This document shows positions 35,587 to 44,349 of a stretch of 64,000 nt of DNA, one piece after another. The notes under the pieces are model-generated. The model was not told where the DNA came from. It worked only from the letters and a program-made list of their open reading frames with translations, and did no database searches. The position numbers and the translations under genes were made by a program. This stretch comes from DATKHR01 sp036557365 (lineage in GTDB: Bacteria > Acidobacteriota > Vicinamibacteria > Vicinamibacterales > CAVVIG01). Location of the stretch: NCBI GenBank assembly GCA_036557365.1, contig DATBHR010000051.1, positions 34,432 through 98,431 of the forward strand, read 5' to 3'. The first letter of the stretch is position 1; each line of letters begins with the position of its first letter.

Positions 35587-36581
35587 CGGCGGGGCAGGTA
35601 CCGCTTGTCGACGCCGGCGATCACGACGTAGTTCGGATCCACCATCTCCACGAGATGGATCTTCGCCGTCTTCGAGAGGAGCTCGTAGGCGTCCAGTTCG
35701 GACAATCCGTAATCCGCGTGCATCCAGCCGACCAGCTCGGTGAACGCAATCCGCAGCGCATCGTCCAGCGGACGGTACGCGCCGACAGCCATCAAGCTCG
35801 TCTCGTTTTCGAAGCGCGGCCACGCAATCTTCTTCCCCTTGATCACATTTACCTGCAAACGCACGCGCAGCGGAACTTCGATGGCCGTTCCCGCCACCTC
35901 GCCGTCGCCCTGCGCCGCGTGGCCATCACCCATATAGAGCAGTGCGCCCGCCACGTTCACCGGCAGATACAGCGTGTAGCCGGGACGTACTTCCGGCGCG
36001 TCCATGTTGCCGCCGAATTCGGCCGGGACGACCGAGCTTCGGGCTTCGCCGCCGGCTGGCGCCACGCCGATGCAGCCGAGGAACGGCTGAAGCGGAATCG
36101 CGACGCTGTAGCTCGAATCGTTCGCGTGAAACGTCGCCGTGTTCGCCCGCTGATCGATGTCGTAGAACCAGATCCGTTCGGGCAGCGGCTGATTGAGCAT
36201 CGGCGTGTACGAGGTCGTATTCAGCGCGCCGAAACCGGGCGCGAGCGCCCCCACGCCCTTGGGGCTGTCCACGGTGAGCTCGAGAATCTTCACGGCGAGT
36301 GTGTCACCGGGCTCGGCGCCCTCGACGAAGAACGGTCCTGTGAGCGGATTGTCGCCCTTGACCATCGCCATCGTGTCGCCCGGCTTCTTGATGACGTTGC
36401 CGAACGCGTCGAAGGTCTTCGTCTCGAGCGTGTCGCCGGGCTTGAGCCTGGCAACGGGCGGAACGGTCGCGTACACGAACTTCAAATCCCTCTCAGCAGG
36501 CTCGTAGCGAACCGTCTGCTGCGCGACAGCCGCGGACGCTGATCCCAGCACGAACAGCAACGCAAACTGCAGGTGACGCAT
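35583..36581 (-). CDS. Secreted acetamidase/formamidase-family protein
   Basis: 332 aa, ATG at 36579-36581 preceded by TGAGGAG. Signal peptide MRHLQFALLFVLGSASAAVAQ. The FmdA/AmdA-type fold is seen in PVARLKPGDTLETKTFDAFG, GPFFVEGAEPGDTLAVKILEL, FHANDSSYSVAIPLQPFLGCIGVAPAGGE and LLYMGDGHAAQGDGEVAGTAIE, the last two being hallmark metal/active-site segments of the family. It probably hydrolyses short amides outside the cytoplasm, releasing ammonia. It lies 8 nt after glnS and overlaps moxR, but no functional link between these is obvious. The very long upstream open frame runs antisense-like through glnS and is not used. Confidence 0.87.
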
Positions 36582-36589
36582 GGCGCTCC

Positions 36590-38293
36590 TCAGGCGTGTT
36601 CCCGGCGCGCGATTCTCGCCCACGTGTCCTTCAGCGACACCGTGCGGTTGACGACGAGCGTGCCGGGTTTCGAATCGGGATCCACGCAGAAGTATCCCAG
36701 ACGCTCGAACTGCACGCGATCGCCGGGCTTCGCTGTTGCCATCGACGGCTCGATCACGCTGTCTCGCAGGACTTCGAGCGAACTCGGGTTGAGGTTGTCG
36801 ATGAACGTTTTTCCGTCCCGAGTGTTCTCCGGGTCCTCCGCCGAGAACAGACGATCGTACAGACGCACCTCGACCGGTAACGCCTGAGACGCCGACACCC
36901 AGTGCAGCGTCGCTTTCGGTCGTCGGCCATCCGGAGCATTGCCACCACGCGTCTCCGGATCGTAGGTGCAGCGAAGCTCGACGACCTGTCCGCCGTCGTC
37001 CTTGATCACTTCGTTGCACGTGATGAAGTACGCACCCCGCAGCCGCACTTCGCGGCCCGGCGACAGGCGGAAGAATTTCTTCGGCGGATCCTCCATGAAA
37101 TCGTCGCGCTCGAGAAAGAGCTCGCCCGAAAACGGCACGTCACGCGATCCGGCGGACGGATCTTCCGGATTGTTCTGCACGCTCACGTGCTCGACAGCGC
37201 CGGCGGGATAGTTCGTGATGACGACTTTCAGCGGGCGCAAAACCGCCATCACCCGCGGCGCACGTTTGTTGAGATCGTCGCGAACGCTGCTTTCGAGCTG
37301 CGCCACGTCGATGACGTTCTCCTTCTTGGCCACGCCGATCCGATTGCAGAAGTCGCGAATCGATTCCGGCGTGTAGCCGCGCCGCCGCAGGCCGCTGATC
37401 GTCGGCATGCGCGGATCGTCCCACCCGGTGACGTGCCCCTGCTGCACGAGCTGGAGCAGCTTGCGCTTGCTCATCACCGTGTAATTGAGGTTGAGGCGCG
37501 CGAACTCGTACTGCCGCGGCTTGTCGCCGTCGATCACGCTGTCCACGAGCCAGTCGTACAGCGGACGATGATCCTCGAATTCCAGCGTGCAGATGGAATG
37601 CGTGATGTGCTCCACCGCGTCGCTCAACGGATGCGCGAAGTCGTACATCGGGTAGATGCACCACGCGTCGCCGGTTCGATGATGGCTCGCGTGTCGGATC
37701 CGGTAGAGCGTCGGATCCCGCATATTGAGATTCGGCGACGCCATGTCGATCTTCGCGCGCAGCACGTGCGCGCCGTCCGCAAACTCGCCCGCCCGCATCC
37801 GCGCGAACAGGTCGAGGCTCTCGGCAACCGGGCGATCGCGATAGGGACTGTTACGGCCCGCCTCGGTCAGCGTTCCCCGGTACGCGCGGATCTCGTCGGC
37901 GCTCAGACTATCGACGTAGGCACGTCCCTGTTCGATCAGTTTCACGGCGAACTGGTACAGCCGCTCGAAGTAGTCCGACGCGTACAGCTCCGCCGCCCAC
38001 GTGAATCCAAGCCATGCGACGTCGTCTCGAATCGAATCGACGTACTCGACATCTTCCTTGGTCGGGTTGGTGTCGTCGAAGCGCAGGTTGCAGGTGCCGC
38101 GCCGCTCCTCCGCGATGCCGAAGTTCAGGCAGATGGACTTCGCGTGGCCGATGTGGAGATAGCCATTCGGCTCCGGCGGAAAACGCGTCGCCACGCGACC
38201 CTGGTGCCGGCCGGCGGCCACATCGTCGTCGACTATTGCGCGGATGAAATCGATCGGCGGCGCAGCGGCCGTCGACCCGTGATCGTCTGCCAT
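36590..38293 (-). CDS. glnS: Glutaminyl-tRNA synthetase
   Basis: 567 aa, class Ic. The ATG at 38291-38293 begins MADDHGST; the extension upstream is unrelated. It carries RFPPEPNGYLHIGHAKSICLNFG with the HIGH motif at residues 47-50, the VMSKRKLLQLV (KMSKS-type) loop, and WDDPRMPTISGLRRRGYTPESI, which separates GlnRS from bacterial GluRS. The C-terminal anticodon-binding beta-barrels are present and the length is normal (E. coli 554). It charges tRNA-Gln directly, so the cell need not rely on GatCAB for Gln. A palindrome and TAAAAT box precede it, and it heads the run into the amidase-moxR operon. Confidence 0.95.
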   Translation of the reverse strand: MADDHGSTAAAPPIDFIRAIVDDDVAAGRHQGRVATRFPPEPNGYLHIGHAKSICLNFGIAEERRGTCNLRFDDTNPTKEDVEYVDSIRDDVAWLGFTWAAELYASDYFERLYQFAVKLIEQGRAYVDSLSADEIRAYRGTLTEAGRNSPYRDRPVAESLDLFARMRAGEFADGAHVLRAKIDMASPNLNMRDPTLYRIRHASHHRTGDAWCIYPMYDFAHPLSDAVEHITHSICTLEFEDHRPLYDWLVDSVIDGDKPRQYEFARLNLNYTVMSKRKLLQLVQQGHVTGWDDPRMPTISGLRRRGYTPESIRDFCNRIGVAKKENVIDVAQLESSVRDDLNKRAPRVMAVLRPLKVVITNYPAGAVEHVSVQNNPEDPSAGSRDVPFSGELFLERDDFMEDPPKKFFRLSPGREVRLRGAYFITCNEVIKDDGGQVVELRCTYDPETRGGNAPDGRRPKATLHWVSASQALPVEVRLYDRLFSAEDPENTRDGKTFIDNLNPSSLEVLRDSVIEPSMATAKPGDRVQFERLGYFCVDPDSKPGTLVVNRTVSLKDTWARIARREHA

Positions 38294-38316
38294 GGTCCGA
38301 CTTATTTTATCGGACC
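38294..38316 (-). promoter_or_regulatory. Palindrome over the glnS promoter
   Basis: Perfect 7-bp arms GGTCCGA and TCGGACC flank a 9-nt AT-rich centre, directly abutting the glnS start codon. The centre contains TAAAAT on the coding strand (38304-38309), 10 nt before the ATG. Either an operator or a start-site hairpin could mask initiation. Confidence 0.5.
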
Positions 38317-38336
38317 GCGTCAAACTTCGAACTTCC

Positions 38337-38765
38337 TCAGGGCTCTTTCTTCCAGCGCGCGGCGATCTTCTTCCCTTCCTCGCCAGGTACCCAGACGACG
38401 ACCACCTTCGCACCGGCGGGACCGGTCTTGTGCCGGACCGTGTCGGGCGGCTTGACGTAGCCGGCCATGCCCGGCTTCAGGAACTCGCTCTTGCCGTTTA
38501 CGACGTGCTCGAGCTCGCCCGACACGACGTAGAACATCTCGATCGCGCCGTGCTTGTGGTCGCCCGAATCCTGATTGGGCGGGAAGACCATCTCGCCGAG
38601 CGTGACCTCCGATCCGACATTGCTCTCGTCGAGCATCAGCCGCAGCGTCGTACCGCCCGGCGATCGATAGGTCGTTCCCTGCAGCTTCGGGGACTGTGCG
38701 TCGAGGGTCGGCGATGCGGCAAGCAGGCACGCTGCCGCGGCTCCAGCGGTGAGCACTCGAATCAT
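38337..38765 (-). CDS. Exported cupin-domain protein
   Basis: About 142 aa. The ATG at 38763-38765 follows AGGAT at a 6-nt spacing and is preferred to the in-frame GTG two codons upstream. The signal peptide is MIRVLTAGAAAACLLAAS with cleavage near LDAQS. The cupin core shows GDHKHGAIEMFYVVSGELEHVVNG (HxH-x3-E metal ligands) and KPGMAGYVKPPDTVRHKTG (second cupin motif with His). It probably binds a metal and a small ligand; activity unknown. It lies 62 nt after the E1 gene on the same strand and could be its last operon member. Confidence 0.82.
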   Translation of the reverse strand: MIRVLTAGAAAACLLAASPTLDAQSPKLQGTTYRSPGGTTLRLMLDESNVGSEVTLGEMVFPPNQDSGDHKHGAIEMFYVVSGELEHVVNGKSEFLKPGMAGYVKPPDTVRHKTGPAGAKVVVVWVPGEEGKKIAARWKKEP

Positions 38766-38827
38766 CCGCACATCCTACGGCCGTTCGGATTCGTTCGCGC
38801 AGGCAAATCGACGCGCGCTCGGGCCGC

Positions 38828-41317
38828 CTAAAACGCGACGAGCAGTCGCGCGGCGCGGTCGATCTGCGCCTCGCTCGGCAGATAGAACTCCTCGAGCGGC
38901 GGCGAGTAGGGCACGGGCGTGTCGAGGGCGGCGACGATGCGGACGGGCGCGTCGAGCCATTCGAAGGCTTCTTCCTGGATGACGGAGGCGACGCTCTCGC
39001 CGATGCCGCCGGTCCGCGAATCTTCGTGCACGATGAGCACGCGATGACAGCGCTGCGCGAGCGCGACGATCGCTGCGCGATCGAGCGGCTGCAGGCTGCG
39101 CAAATCGAGCACGCTCGCCTCGATCCCGTCTGCGGCGAGGGCTTCGGCGACACGTATCGCCACGTGCACGTACGCGCCGTAGGAAACAATCAGGAGATCG
39201 TCGCCGCTGCGGCGAAGCGCCGCGCGGCCGATGGGCATCGGCGCGGGTGGCGCATCGGAGAGGATCTGCTTGATCCGCGGGTCCCGATAGAGGGCGATGT
39301 GCTCGTAGAAGAGTACCGGGTCCGGGTCAGCGACGGCCGCCGCGAGCAACGCACGGGCGTCGTGAGGCGTTGACGGGACGACGATTTTCAGTCCGGCGGT
39401 TCTGTAGAACCACGGCTCGGTGTTCTGCGAGTGATAGGGGCCGGCGTGCCGAAGGCCGCCCCATGGCATCCGGACGACCATCGGGACGGAGCCACCCCAC
39501 CGGTAGCGAATCTTCGCCGCGTTGTTCACGAGCTGATTGAAGCCGGTGGCGACGAAATCGTTGAACTGAATTTCGCCGATTGGCCGCTGTCCGGCGAGCG
39601 CCGCACCGACGCAGACGCCCAGGACCGCGCCTTCGGCGAGCGGCGAGTTGACAAGGCGATCGCCAAACTCTTTCAGAAGCGGCCGCAGCAGGAGAAACGC
39701 ATTGCCGTACACGCCGCCCACGTCTTCGCCGTACACGAAGACACGCGGATCCGCGCGAAGCCCGTCGCCGACTCCGAGCATCACCGCTTCGAGGAATGTC
39801 TTTCCCTTGGCGTCGAAGGCCGGCGCGCTCTCGACGGCCGGCATCTGGCGGGCGTCAGCGCGGGTTTCGAGGCGCGTGACCGGGTCGAGGACCTCTACGT
39901 GCGCGCGCGGAGATTCCCCGGCGAACACGCCCGTTCCCGCCGTCTGCGGCTCGGGCCACGGCGCGGCAATAACGGCCTGCGCCTCGCGCTCGACCAGCTG
40001 TTCGGCCTCGCGCTTGAATCGATCGAGATCGCCGTGCGCAATCAGGCCCAGCGTCTCGAGACGCTCCGCGTACCGCGCGATCGGATCGTGCGACGCCCAG
40101 TATTCGTACAGCTCACGATCGGCATATCCCTGCTCGGTGAGCGGCGCGTACGTCCAGGACGCCTGCGGATCGCGTCCCAGGTACAGCATGTCGTCGTGAT
40201 GCGCGTGGCCGCACATCCGCATGGAGACGGTTTCGATGAGGCTCGGGCCAAGCCCGGCGCGCGCGCGCAGCGCGGCCCAGCCGAATGCCGCTGCGATTGC
40301 TTCGGGATCGGTGCCGTCCACGGTGACGGCGGGAATGCCGTATCCCGACGCTTTGTCCGCGAACACGCGGACGGCAGACTGCTCGGCGACCGAAGTCGAC
40401 AGCGCGGTCTGATTGTTCTCGACGCAAAAGATCGCCGGCAGCCGTCTCGCCGCGCAGAGATTGATCGCTTCGTGCCACTCGCCGAGCGACGACCCGCCTT
40501 CGCCGATGAACGACACGGCCACGCGGCGCGACCCGTCGCGCGAGAATGCCATCGCCATCCCGGCAATCGTGAGCGTCGCCGTCGTCAGCGGCGCGGCCGG
40601 CGGCAGGATGCCCCACTCGAAGTCGCCGATGTGAAGGTCCTTGCCATTCAGCGGCGCGCCAACCTTCCCCATCTGCGCGTTCAGCACCATGCGGACCGTT
40701 TCAGCGCCCGGCCGCATGGCGATGGTGACGCCGAGATCACGAATCACGGGGCCGATGACGTCGCCGCCCCACGTGCCGTCCGCGTTGCGGCACTGCGGCC
40801 CGCGTCGCAGGCGGACGCCGGCGCCGTAGATCGCCTCCTGGCCGAGTGATCGAAAGCCCTTGCCCTGAAATCCGGTCGCGCCCCAGCGCACTTCGCCGGT
40901 CGTGAAAAACGTTTTCAGCCGATTGTCGGTCGCGCGCGTGAGGATCATGCCGCGCAGGATCTCGATCTTCTCGTCGCGCGTCAGAGACGCTCGAATCGCC
41001 TGGCGGATGAAGAAGCCGTCACAGTCCTCGAGCAGATCCCGGTACGCGTGTTCCAGTCGATCTGCGGCGGCCACTCGCGGCGTCGTTTCGAGTATCCCGG
41101 CAGGAACCGTCTTCGCGTCCAATCGTTTGGCAAGATCGCGGCGGAAGCGCGTCCGCAAAGCCTCGACGTCCGCTTCGCTTTGAGGTTCGCGCCCGCCGCT
41201 CGAGTCCTCATAGGCCGCCAGTGCGTCCGCGAGCGCGAATGGATGACGCTCGGCGACGAACGCGCCGAGCGACGCCGCCATGCCCGCGAGACTCTCAATC
41301 TCGAGAGGCTTCGTCAT
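38828..41317 (-). CDS. Thiamine-diphosphate 2-oxoacid dehydrogenase E1, alpha and beta fused
   Basis: 829 aa. The N-terminal half is an E1-alpha domain: RGMILTRATDNRL, and the ThDP motif FIGEGGSSLGEWHEAINLCAARRLPAIFCVENNQ-type region, followed by GHAHHDDMLY. The C-terminal half is E1-beta: FVYGEDVGGVYGNAFLLLRPL, LAEGAVLGVCVGAALAGQRPIGEIQF, and DLRSLQPLDRAAIVAL with HEDSRTGGIGESVAS. The arrangement matches fused branched-chain 2-oxoacid or related dehydrogenase E1 enzymes, which decarboxylate a 2-oxoacid and acylate a lipoyl E2. No E2, E3 or lipoylation genes are adjacent. About 90 N-terminal residues precede the alpha domain. It overlaps the aconitase-X small-subunit gene by 23 nt, so the three are co-transcribed. 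Confidence 0.88.
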   Translation of the reverse strand: MTKPLEIESLAGMAASLGAFVAERHPFALADALAAYEDSSGGREPQSEADVEALRTRFRRDLAKRLDAKTVPAGILETTPRVAAADRLEHAYRDLLEDCDGFFIRQAIRASLTRDEKIEILRGMILTRATDNRLKTFFTTGEVRWGATGFQGKGFRSLGQEAIYGAGVRLRRGPQCRNADGTWGGDVIGPVIRDLGVTIAMRPGAETVRMVLNAQMGKVGAPLNGKDLHIGDFEWGILPPAAPLTTATLTIAGMAMAFSRDGSRRVAVSFIGEGGSSLGEWHEAINLCAARRLPAIFCVENNQTALSTSVAEQSAVRVFADKASGYGIPAVTVDGTDPEAIAAAFGWAALRARAGLGPSLIETVSMRMCGHAHHDDMLYLGRDPQASWTYAPLTEQGYADRELYEYWASHDPIARYAERLETLGLIAHGDLDRFKREAEQLVEREAQAVIAAPWPEPQTAGTGVFAGESPRAHVEVLDPVTRLETRADARQMPAVESAPAFDAKGKTFLEAVMLGVGDGLRADPRVFVYGEDVGGVYGNAFLLLRPLLKEFGDRLVNSPLAEGAVLGVCVGAALAGQRPIGEIQFNDFVATGFNQLVNNAAKIRYRWGGSVPMVVRMPWGGLRHAGPYHSQNTEPWFYRTAGLKIVVPSTPHDARALLAAAVADPDPVLFYEHIALYRDPRIKQILSDAPPAPMPIGRAALRRSGDDLLIVSYGAYVHVAIRVAEALAADGIEASVLDLRSLQPLDRAAIVALAQRCHRVLIVHEDSRTGGIGESVASVIQEEAFEWLDAPVRIVAALDTPVPYSPPLEEFYLPSEAQIDRAARLLVAF

Positions 41318-41729
41318 CTAGGTGAATTCTACCGTGTGGCTCGATGCGCAGCCGAGTGCCGGTCGTCAGCGCGCCAAAATCCGACGGCTCGAGGGCAATA
41401 ACGGGAAACGCGCGGCCGTACATGCTGCCGGCAACGATCGACGCGAGCGCAAAAAACGCGTCGGCCCCGGCGGTGACGATGGCGGCGGGAGCTGTGCCGG
41501 CCCTGACGGCCTCCAGGAGCACCGCGGTGGTCGTGGATGATCCTTTACTGAAGGGGACGGCAAGAATCCGGTCCGTCGCGCAGACGCCCTGGAGCGGATG
41601 GTGACGATCGATGATCGTCCCGGTCCTGAAATCGTAGCCGCCCCAGAACGACAGCGGCTCGTGCGTGACGAGCGCATCTCCTTCGGCCGATCCATCGACG
41701 AGCGGCCGGCCGACGATCACGCGCGCCAC
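41295..41729 (-). CDS. Aconitase X small (swivel, DUF126) subunit
   Basis: About 144 aa from GTG 41727-41729 (13-nt overlap with the large subunit); an in-frame GTG at 41718-41720 would give a GTGA overlap and is equally possible. Signature: VIVGRPLVDGSAEGDALV, PLSFWGGYDFRTGTIIDRHHPLQG, PFSKGSSTTTAVLLEAVRAG and DFGALTTGTRLRIE. In aconitase-X enzymes this swivel domain completes the active site of the DUF521 subunit. Characterised members dehydrate cis-3-hydroxy-L-proline (bacteria) or mevalonate-5-phosphate (archaea). The substrate here is not determined. Confidence 0.88.
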   Translation of the reverse strand: MARVIVGRPLVDGSAEGDALVTHEPLSFWGGYDFRTGTIIDRHHPLQGVCATDRILAVPFSKGSSTTTAVLLEAVRAGTAPAAIVTAGADAFFALASIVAGSMYGRAFPVIALEPSDFGALTTGTRLRIEPHGRIHLDDEASRD

Positions 41730-42976
41730 GGACCGTCCGCGCGGACGACGCGCCCCTCGATCGCCGACGCGACACAATCCGCCAGGCTGCCGAAGGTGAC
41801 GCGGGTGTTCAGGAGACTGGGCGCGTAATAGGCGTACTTCGCCGAGTTCGTCATCAGCAGCCGAATCTCGGGCGGGAGCATTGGCGACGCCAGGATGCAC
41901 GTGTCCAGGGTGAGTTGCGCGCCGAACTCGAGAATCGGCGCGAGGACGCCGGCGGCTTCAGCTTGCGCGTTCATCAAACGGCTCGACGTGATCAGGAACT
42001 TCACGCGGCCGTCGCGTCGCTTGCCCTCGACGAGCGGCGCAAGTCGCGCGAATTCGGCGAGCGAGAAGTGGGGACTGCCAAGGATGACCATGTCCAACTC
42101 GCGGCCGTCCGCGGTCGTCAACTCGTCGCGCGCGCTTCGCAGGTCGTTCGTCGTCACCTCTCTGGTGAGTTCGGGCTGGCGTCCTTGAAACGCCGCGTCG
42201 AGCGTCGGCGCTTCGGGCGTGATTCCCACCATGTGAAACAAGGCGACGCAGCCGGACGACGCCGCCGCCGCCGAAAATGCTTTGAGGTCGTCTTCCGCCG
42301 GCAGGACTGAGACGCCGTCGATTACTGGAATTCGCTCGGCGGCCAGTTTGCCGACGAGATGACCGAGAACCGCAAAGAACTGCCCGTCCTCTTGGAGCGC
42401 AGTCGGGACGTCCACGAGTCGCAGCAGGATCTGTCCTGCGCGGTTCTCCGTCAGATGCAGGCCGACGGCGGGCACCCTGCCGGTGATCGCACAACAGATG
42501 TCCAGCAAATCCGGATACCGCTCGGTCCTCGCGCCGACGACTGAATTCGCGAACGCGATCGCATTCGATTCGCCCCACGCGATCTGCTGCCCGAACGACG
42601 GCCTCATCGTCGTCTGATACGGCGCGCAGGTCCAAGTGGGAACCGCGCCCATTCGTTCGTAGGCCAGCATCTGGCGCGCGGACTTTGCGGCCCACTCCGG
42701 CGGGACGGCCCAATCCTTCCACCCGCACGCGTCAACGCCGCCGACGTTGAGGCTCGTCGGCACCGCGACGCGCGCGCCGAGCGAGACGAGGCGCTCGGCA
42801 AATTCGAGCGTGGCGTCGCCGAGATAGATCGTGCTGTCGATGTGGGCCTGCGAGATGTCCATCAGCGACGGGGCGCCGTAGACGTCAGCCATCTGGACGA
42901 GGATCGACATGGCGAGCGCGGCGGCCGGACCGTGCGTTCCGTCGAGCATCGCGCGGTCGCGCTCGGACAGCTGCAT
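41717..42976 (-). CDS. Aconitase X catalytic (DUF521) subunit
   Basis: 419 aa, ATG at 42974-42976 with GCGAGG upstream. Signatures: LSERDRAMLDGTHGPAAALAM, the conserved VPTSLNVGGVDACGW, TCAPYQTTMRPSFGQQIAWGESNAIAFANSVVGARTERY (shown in parts), CAITGRVPAVGLH, and near the end LTLDTCILASPMLPPEIRLLMTNSAKYAYYAP. The Cys residues in TCAPYQ, CAITGR and TCILASP are the expected Fe-S or metal ligands. Separate large and small subunits fit the two-gene AcnX type. It is transcribed divergently from the amidohydrolase through overlapping promoters. No proline-metabolism genes (racemase, pyrroline carboxylate reductase) are in the window, so the hydroxyproline role is only a guess. Confidence 0.87.
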   Translation of the reverse strand: MQLSERDRAMLDGTHGPAAALAMSILVQMADVYGAPSLMDISQAHIDSTIYLGDATLEFAERLVSLGARVAVPTSLNVGGVDACGWKDWAVPPEWAAKSARQMLAYERMGAVPTWTCAPYQTTMRPSFGQQIAWGESNAIAFANSVVGARTERYPDLLDICCAITGRVPAVGLHLTENRAGQILLRLVDVPTALQEDGQFFAVLGHLVGKLAAERIPVIDGVSVLPAEDDLKAFSAAAASSGCVALFHMVGITPEAPTLDAAFQGRQPELTREVTTNDLRSARDELTTADGRELDMVILGSPHFSLAEFARLAPLVEGKRRDGRVKFLITSSRLMNAQAEAAGVLAPILEFGAQLTLDTCILASPMLPPEIRLLMTNSAKYAYYAPSLLNTRVTFGSLADCVASAIEGRVVRADGPWRA

Positions 42977-42990
42977 AAGCCTCGCTCGTA

Positions 42991-42998
42991 ACTATAAT
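42991..42998. promoter_or_regulatory. Overlapping divergent -10 boxes (TATAGT minus, TATAAT plus)
   Basis: On the minus strand TATAGT occupies 42991-42996 (14 nt before the aconitase-X ATG). On the plus strand TATAAT occupies 42993-42998, 7 nt before the ATG at 43006. The two hexamers overlap by four bases, so the polymerases would exclude each other. Confidence 0.55.
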
Positions 42999-43005
42999 GC
43001 GCCGC

Positions 43006-44292
43006 ATGACTATCCGACGCCTGGCACTCCTTCTTCCGCTCGCGTTGGCTCTTGCGTCGGCCGCGCCGCACCGCGTCACCGCGCAGGCCGCGCCAACAGT
43101 GATCGTCCTCCGGCCGGCGCGCGTGTTCGACGGCGACGCCGTCCACGACGGATGGGCCGTTCGCGTCGCCGGCGAGCGCATCGACGCGGCGGGGCCGGCA
43201 TCGTCGATCTCGACGAGCGGCGCGCAGGTCATCGATCTTCCAGGAACGACGCTGACGCCAGGACTCGTCGAAGGACATTCGCACGTCCTGCTCCACGCGT
43301 ACAACGAAACGACGTGGAACGATCAGGTCGCGCACGAGGCGTTGGCGCTGCGAACGGCACGCGCCGTCAACCATTTGCGCGCGACGCTGATGGCGGGTTT
43401 CACACTGGTCCGCGATCTTGGGACGGAGGGTGCCGGCTACGCGGACGTGGGCCTCAAGCAAGCGGTTGATCAGGGGATCATTCCGGGGCCGCGCATGCTG
43501 GTCTCCACGCGCGCGATCGTCGCGACCGGCAGCTACGGGCCCAAAGGCTACGCGCCGGAGTGGAACGTGCCGCAGGGCGCTGAAGAAGCCGACGGCGCCG
43601 AGTCGATGACCCGCGTCGTTCGCAGCCAGATTGGCAAGGGCGCGGACTGGATCAAGTTCTACGCCGATTACCGCTGGGGATCGCTGCCGGGCGCGCATCC
43701 GACCTTCACGGCGGAGACGCTCGCGGTCGGCGTTCAGACGGCGCACGCAAGCGGAACGCCGGTCGCCGCGCATTCGAGCAGCGCCGACGGCATGCGCAAC
43801 GCGATCAACGCAGGCGTCGACACCATCGAGCACGGCGACAACGGCACGGCCGAGATCTTCAAGCTCATGGCGGAGAAGAACATCGCGCTATGCCCGACCG
43901 TCGCCGCCGGTGACGCCACGGCGCAGTACGCCGGCTGGAAGAAAGGCCAGCAGCCCGAACCGCCTGGCATCACGCGCAAACGCGCGAGCTTCAAAGCGGC
44001 GCTCGACGCGGGCGTGACAATTCTCAGCGGAAGCGATGTCGGCGTCTTTCCGCACGGCGACAACGCGCGTGAGCTCGAGATCATGGTCGACTACGGGATG
44101 CAGCCGATGGCCGCGCTCAAGAGCGCGACGTCGGTGGCAGCCAAGGTCCTGAAGATGGACACGCAGATCGGTCACGTGAAGCAGGGACTGCTGGCCGATC
44201 TGGTCGCGTTCGACGGAGACCCGACGCACGACATCACCGCGCTCCGCCGCGTGAAGCTCGTTATGAAAGGCGGAAAGATCTACCGGCAGTGA
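43006..44292 (+). CDS. Secreted imidazolonepropionase-like amidohydrolase
   Basis: 428 aa from the ATG at 43006 (an in-frame ATG at 42997 lies inside the TATAAT box). Signal peptide: MTIRRLALLLPLALALASAAP. The metal-dependent amidohydrolase fold is shown by GTTLTPGLVEGHSHVLLH (HxH), ADWIKFYADYRWG (Lys position), GTPVAAHSSSADGMRNAINAGVDTIEHGD (two His ligands) and TILSGSDVGVFPHGDNA (Asp). The C-terminal strand domain ends VKLVMKGGKIYRQ. Members of this secreted group hydrolyse dipeptides, prolyl peptides or amides; the substrate is unknown. The predicted transcript is leaderless. Confidence 0.88.
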   Translation: MTIRRLALLLPLALALASAAPHRVTAQAAPTVIVLRPARVFDGDAVHDGWAVRVAGERIDAAGPASSISTSGAQVIDLPGTTLTPGLVEGHSHVLLHAYNETTWNDQVAHEALALRTARAVNHLRATLMAGFTLVRDLGTEGAGYADVGLKQAVDQGIIPGPRMLVSTRAIVATGSYGPKGYAPEWNVPQGAEEADGAESMTRVVRSQIGKGADWIKFYADYRWGSLPGAHPTFTAETLAVGVQTAHASGTPVAAHSSSADGMRNAINAGVDTIEHGDNGTAEIFKLMAEKNIALCPTVAAGDATAQYAGWKKGQQPEPPGITRKRASFKAALDAGVTILSGSDVGVFPHGDNARELEIMVDYGMQPMAALKSATSVAAKVLKMDTQIGHVKQGLLADLVAFDGDPTHDITALRRVKLVMKGGKIYRQ

Positions 44293-44314
44293 TGGCGCAG
44301 CCGTTCGTGCGGCT

Positions 44315-44342
44315 TTGCGCGTGCGGTCGTTCCCGATACTAT
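44315..44342 (+). promoter_or_regulatory. Promoter of the sulfurtransferase operon, leaderless
   Basis: TTGCGC (44315-44320) and TACTAT (44337-44342) with a 16-nt spacer. The -10 ends exactly 7 nt before the ATG at 44350, and no ribosome-binding site is seen. Confidence 0.5.
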
Positions 44343-44349
44343 CGTCCAC

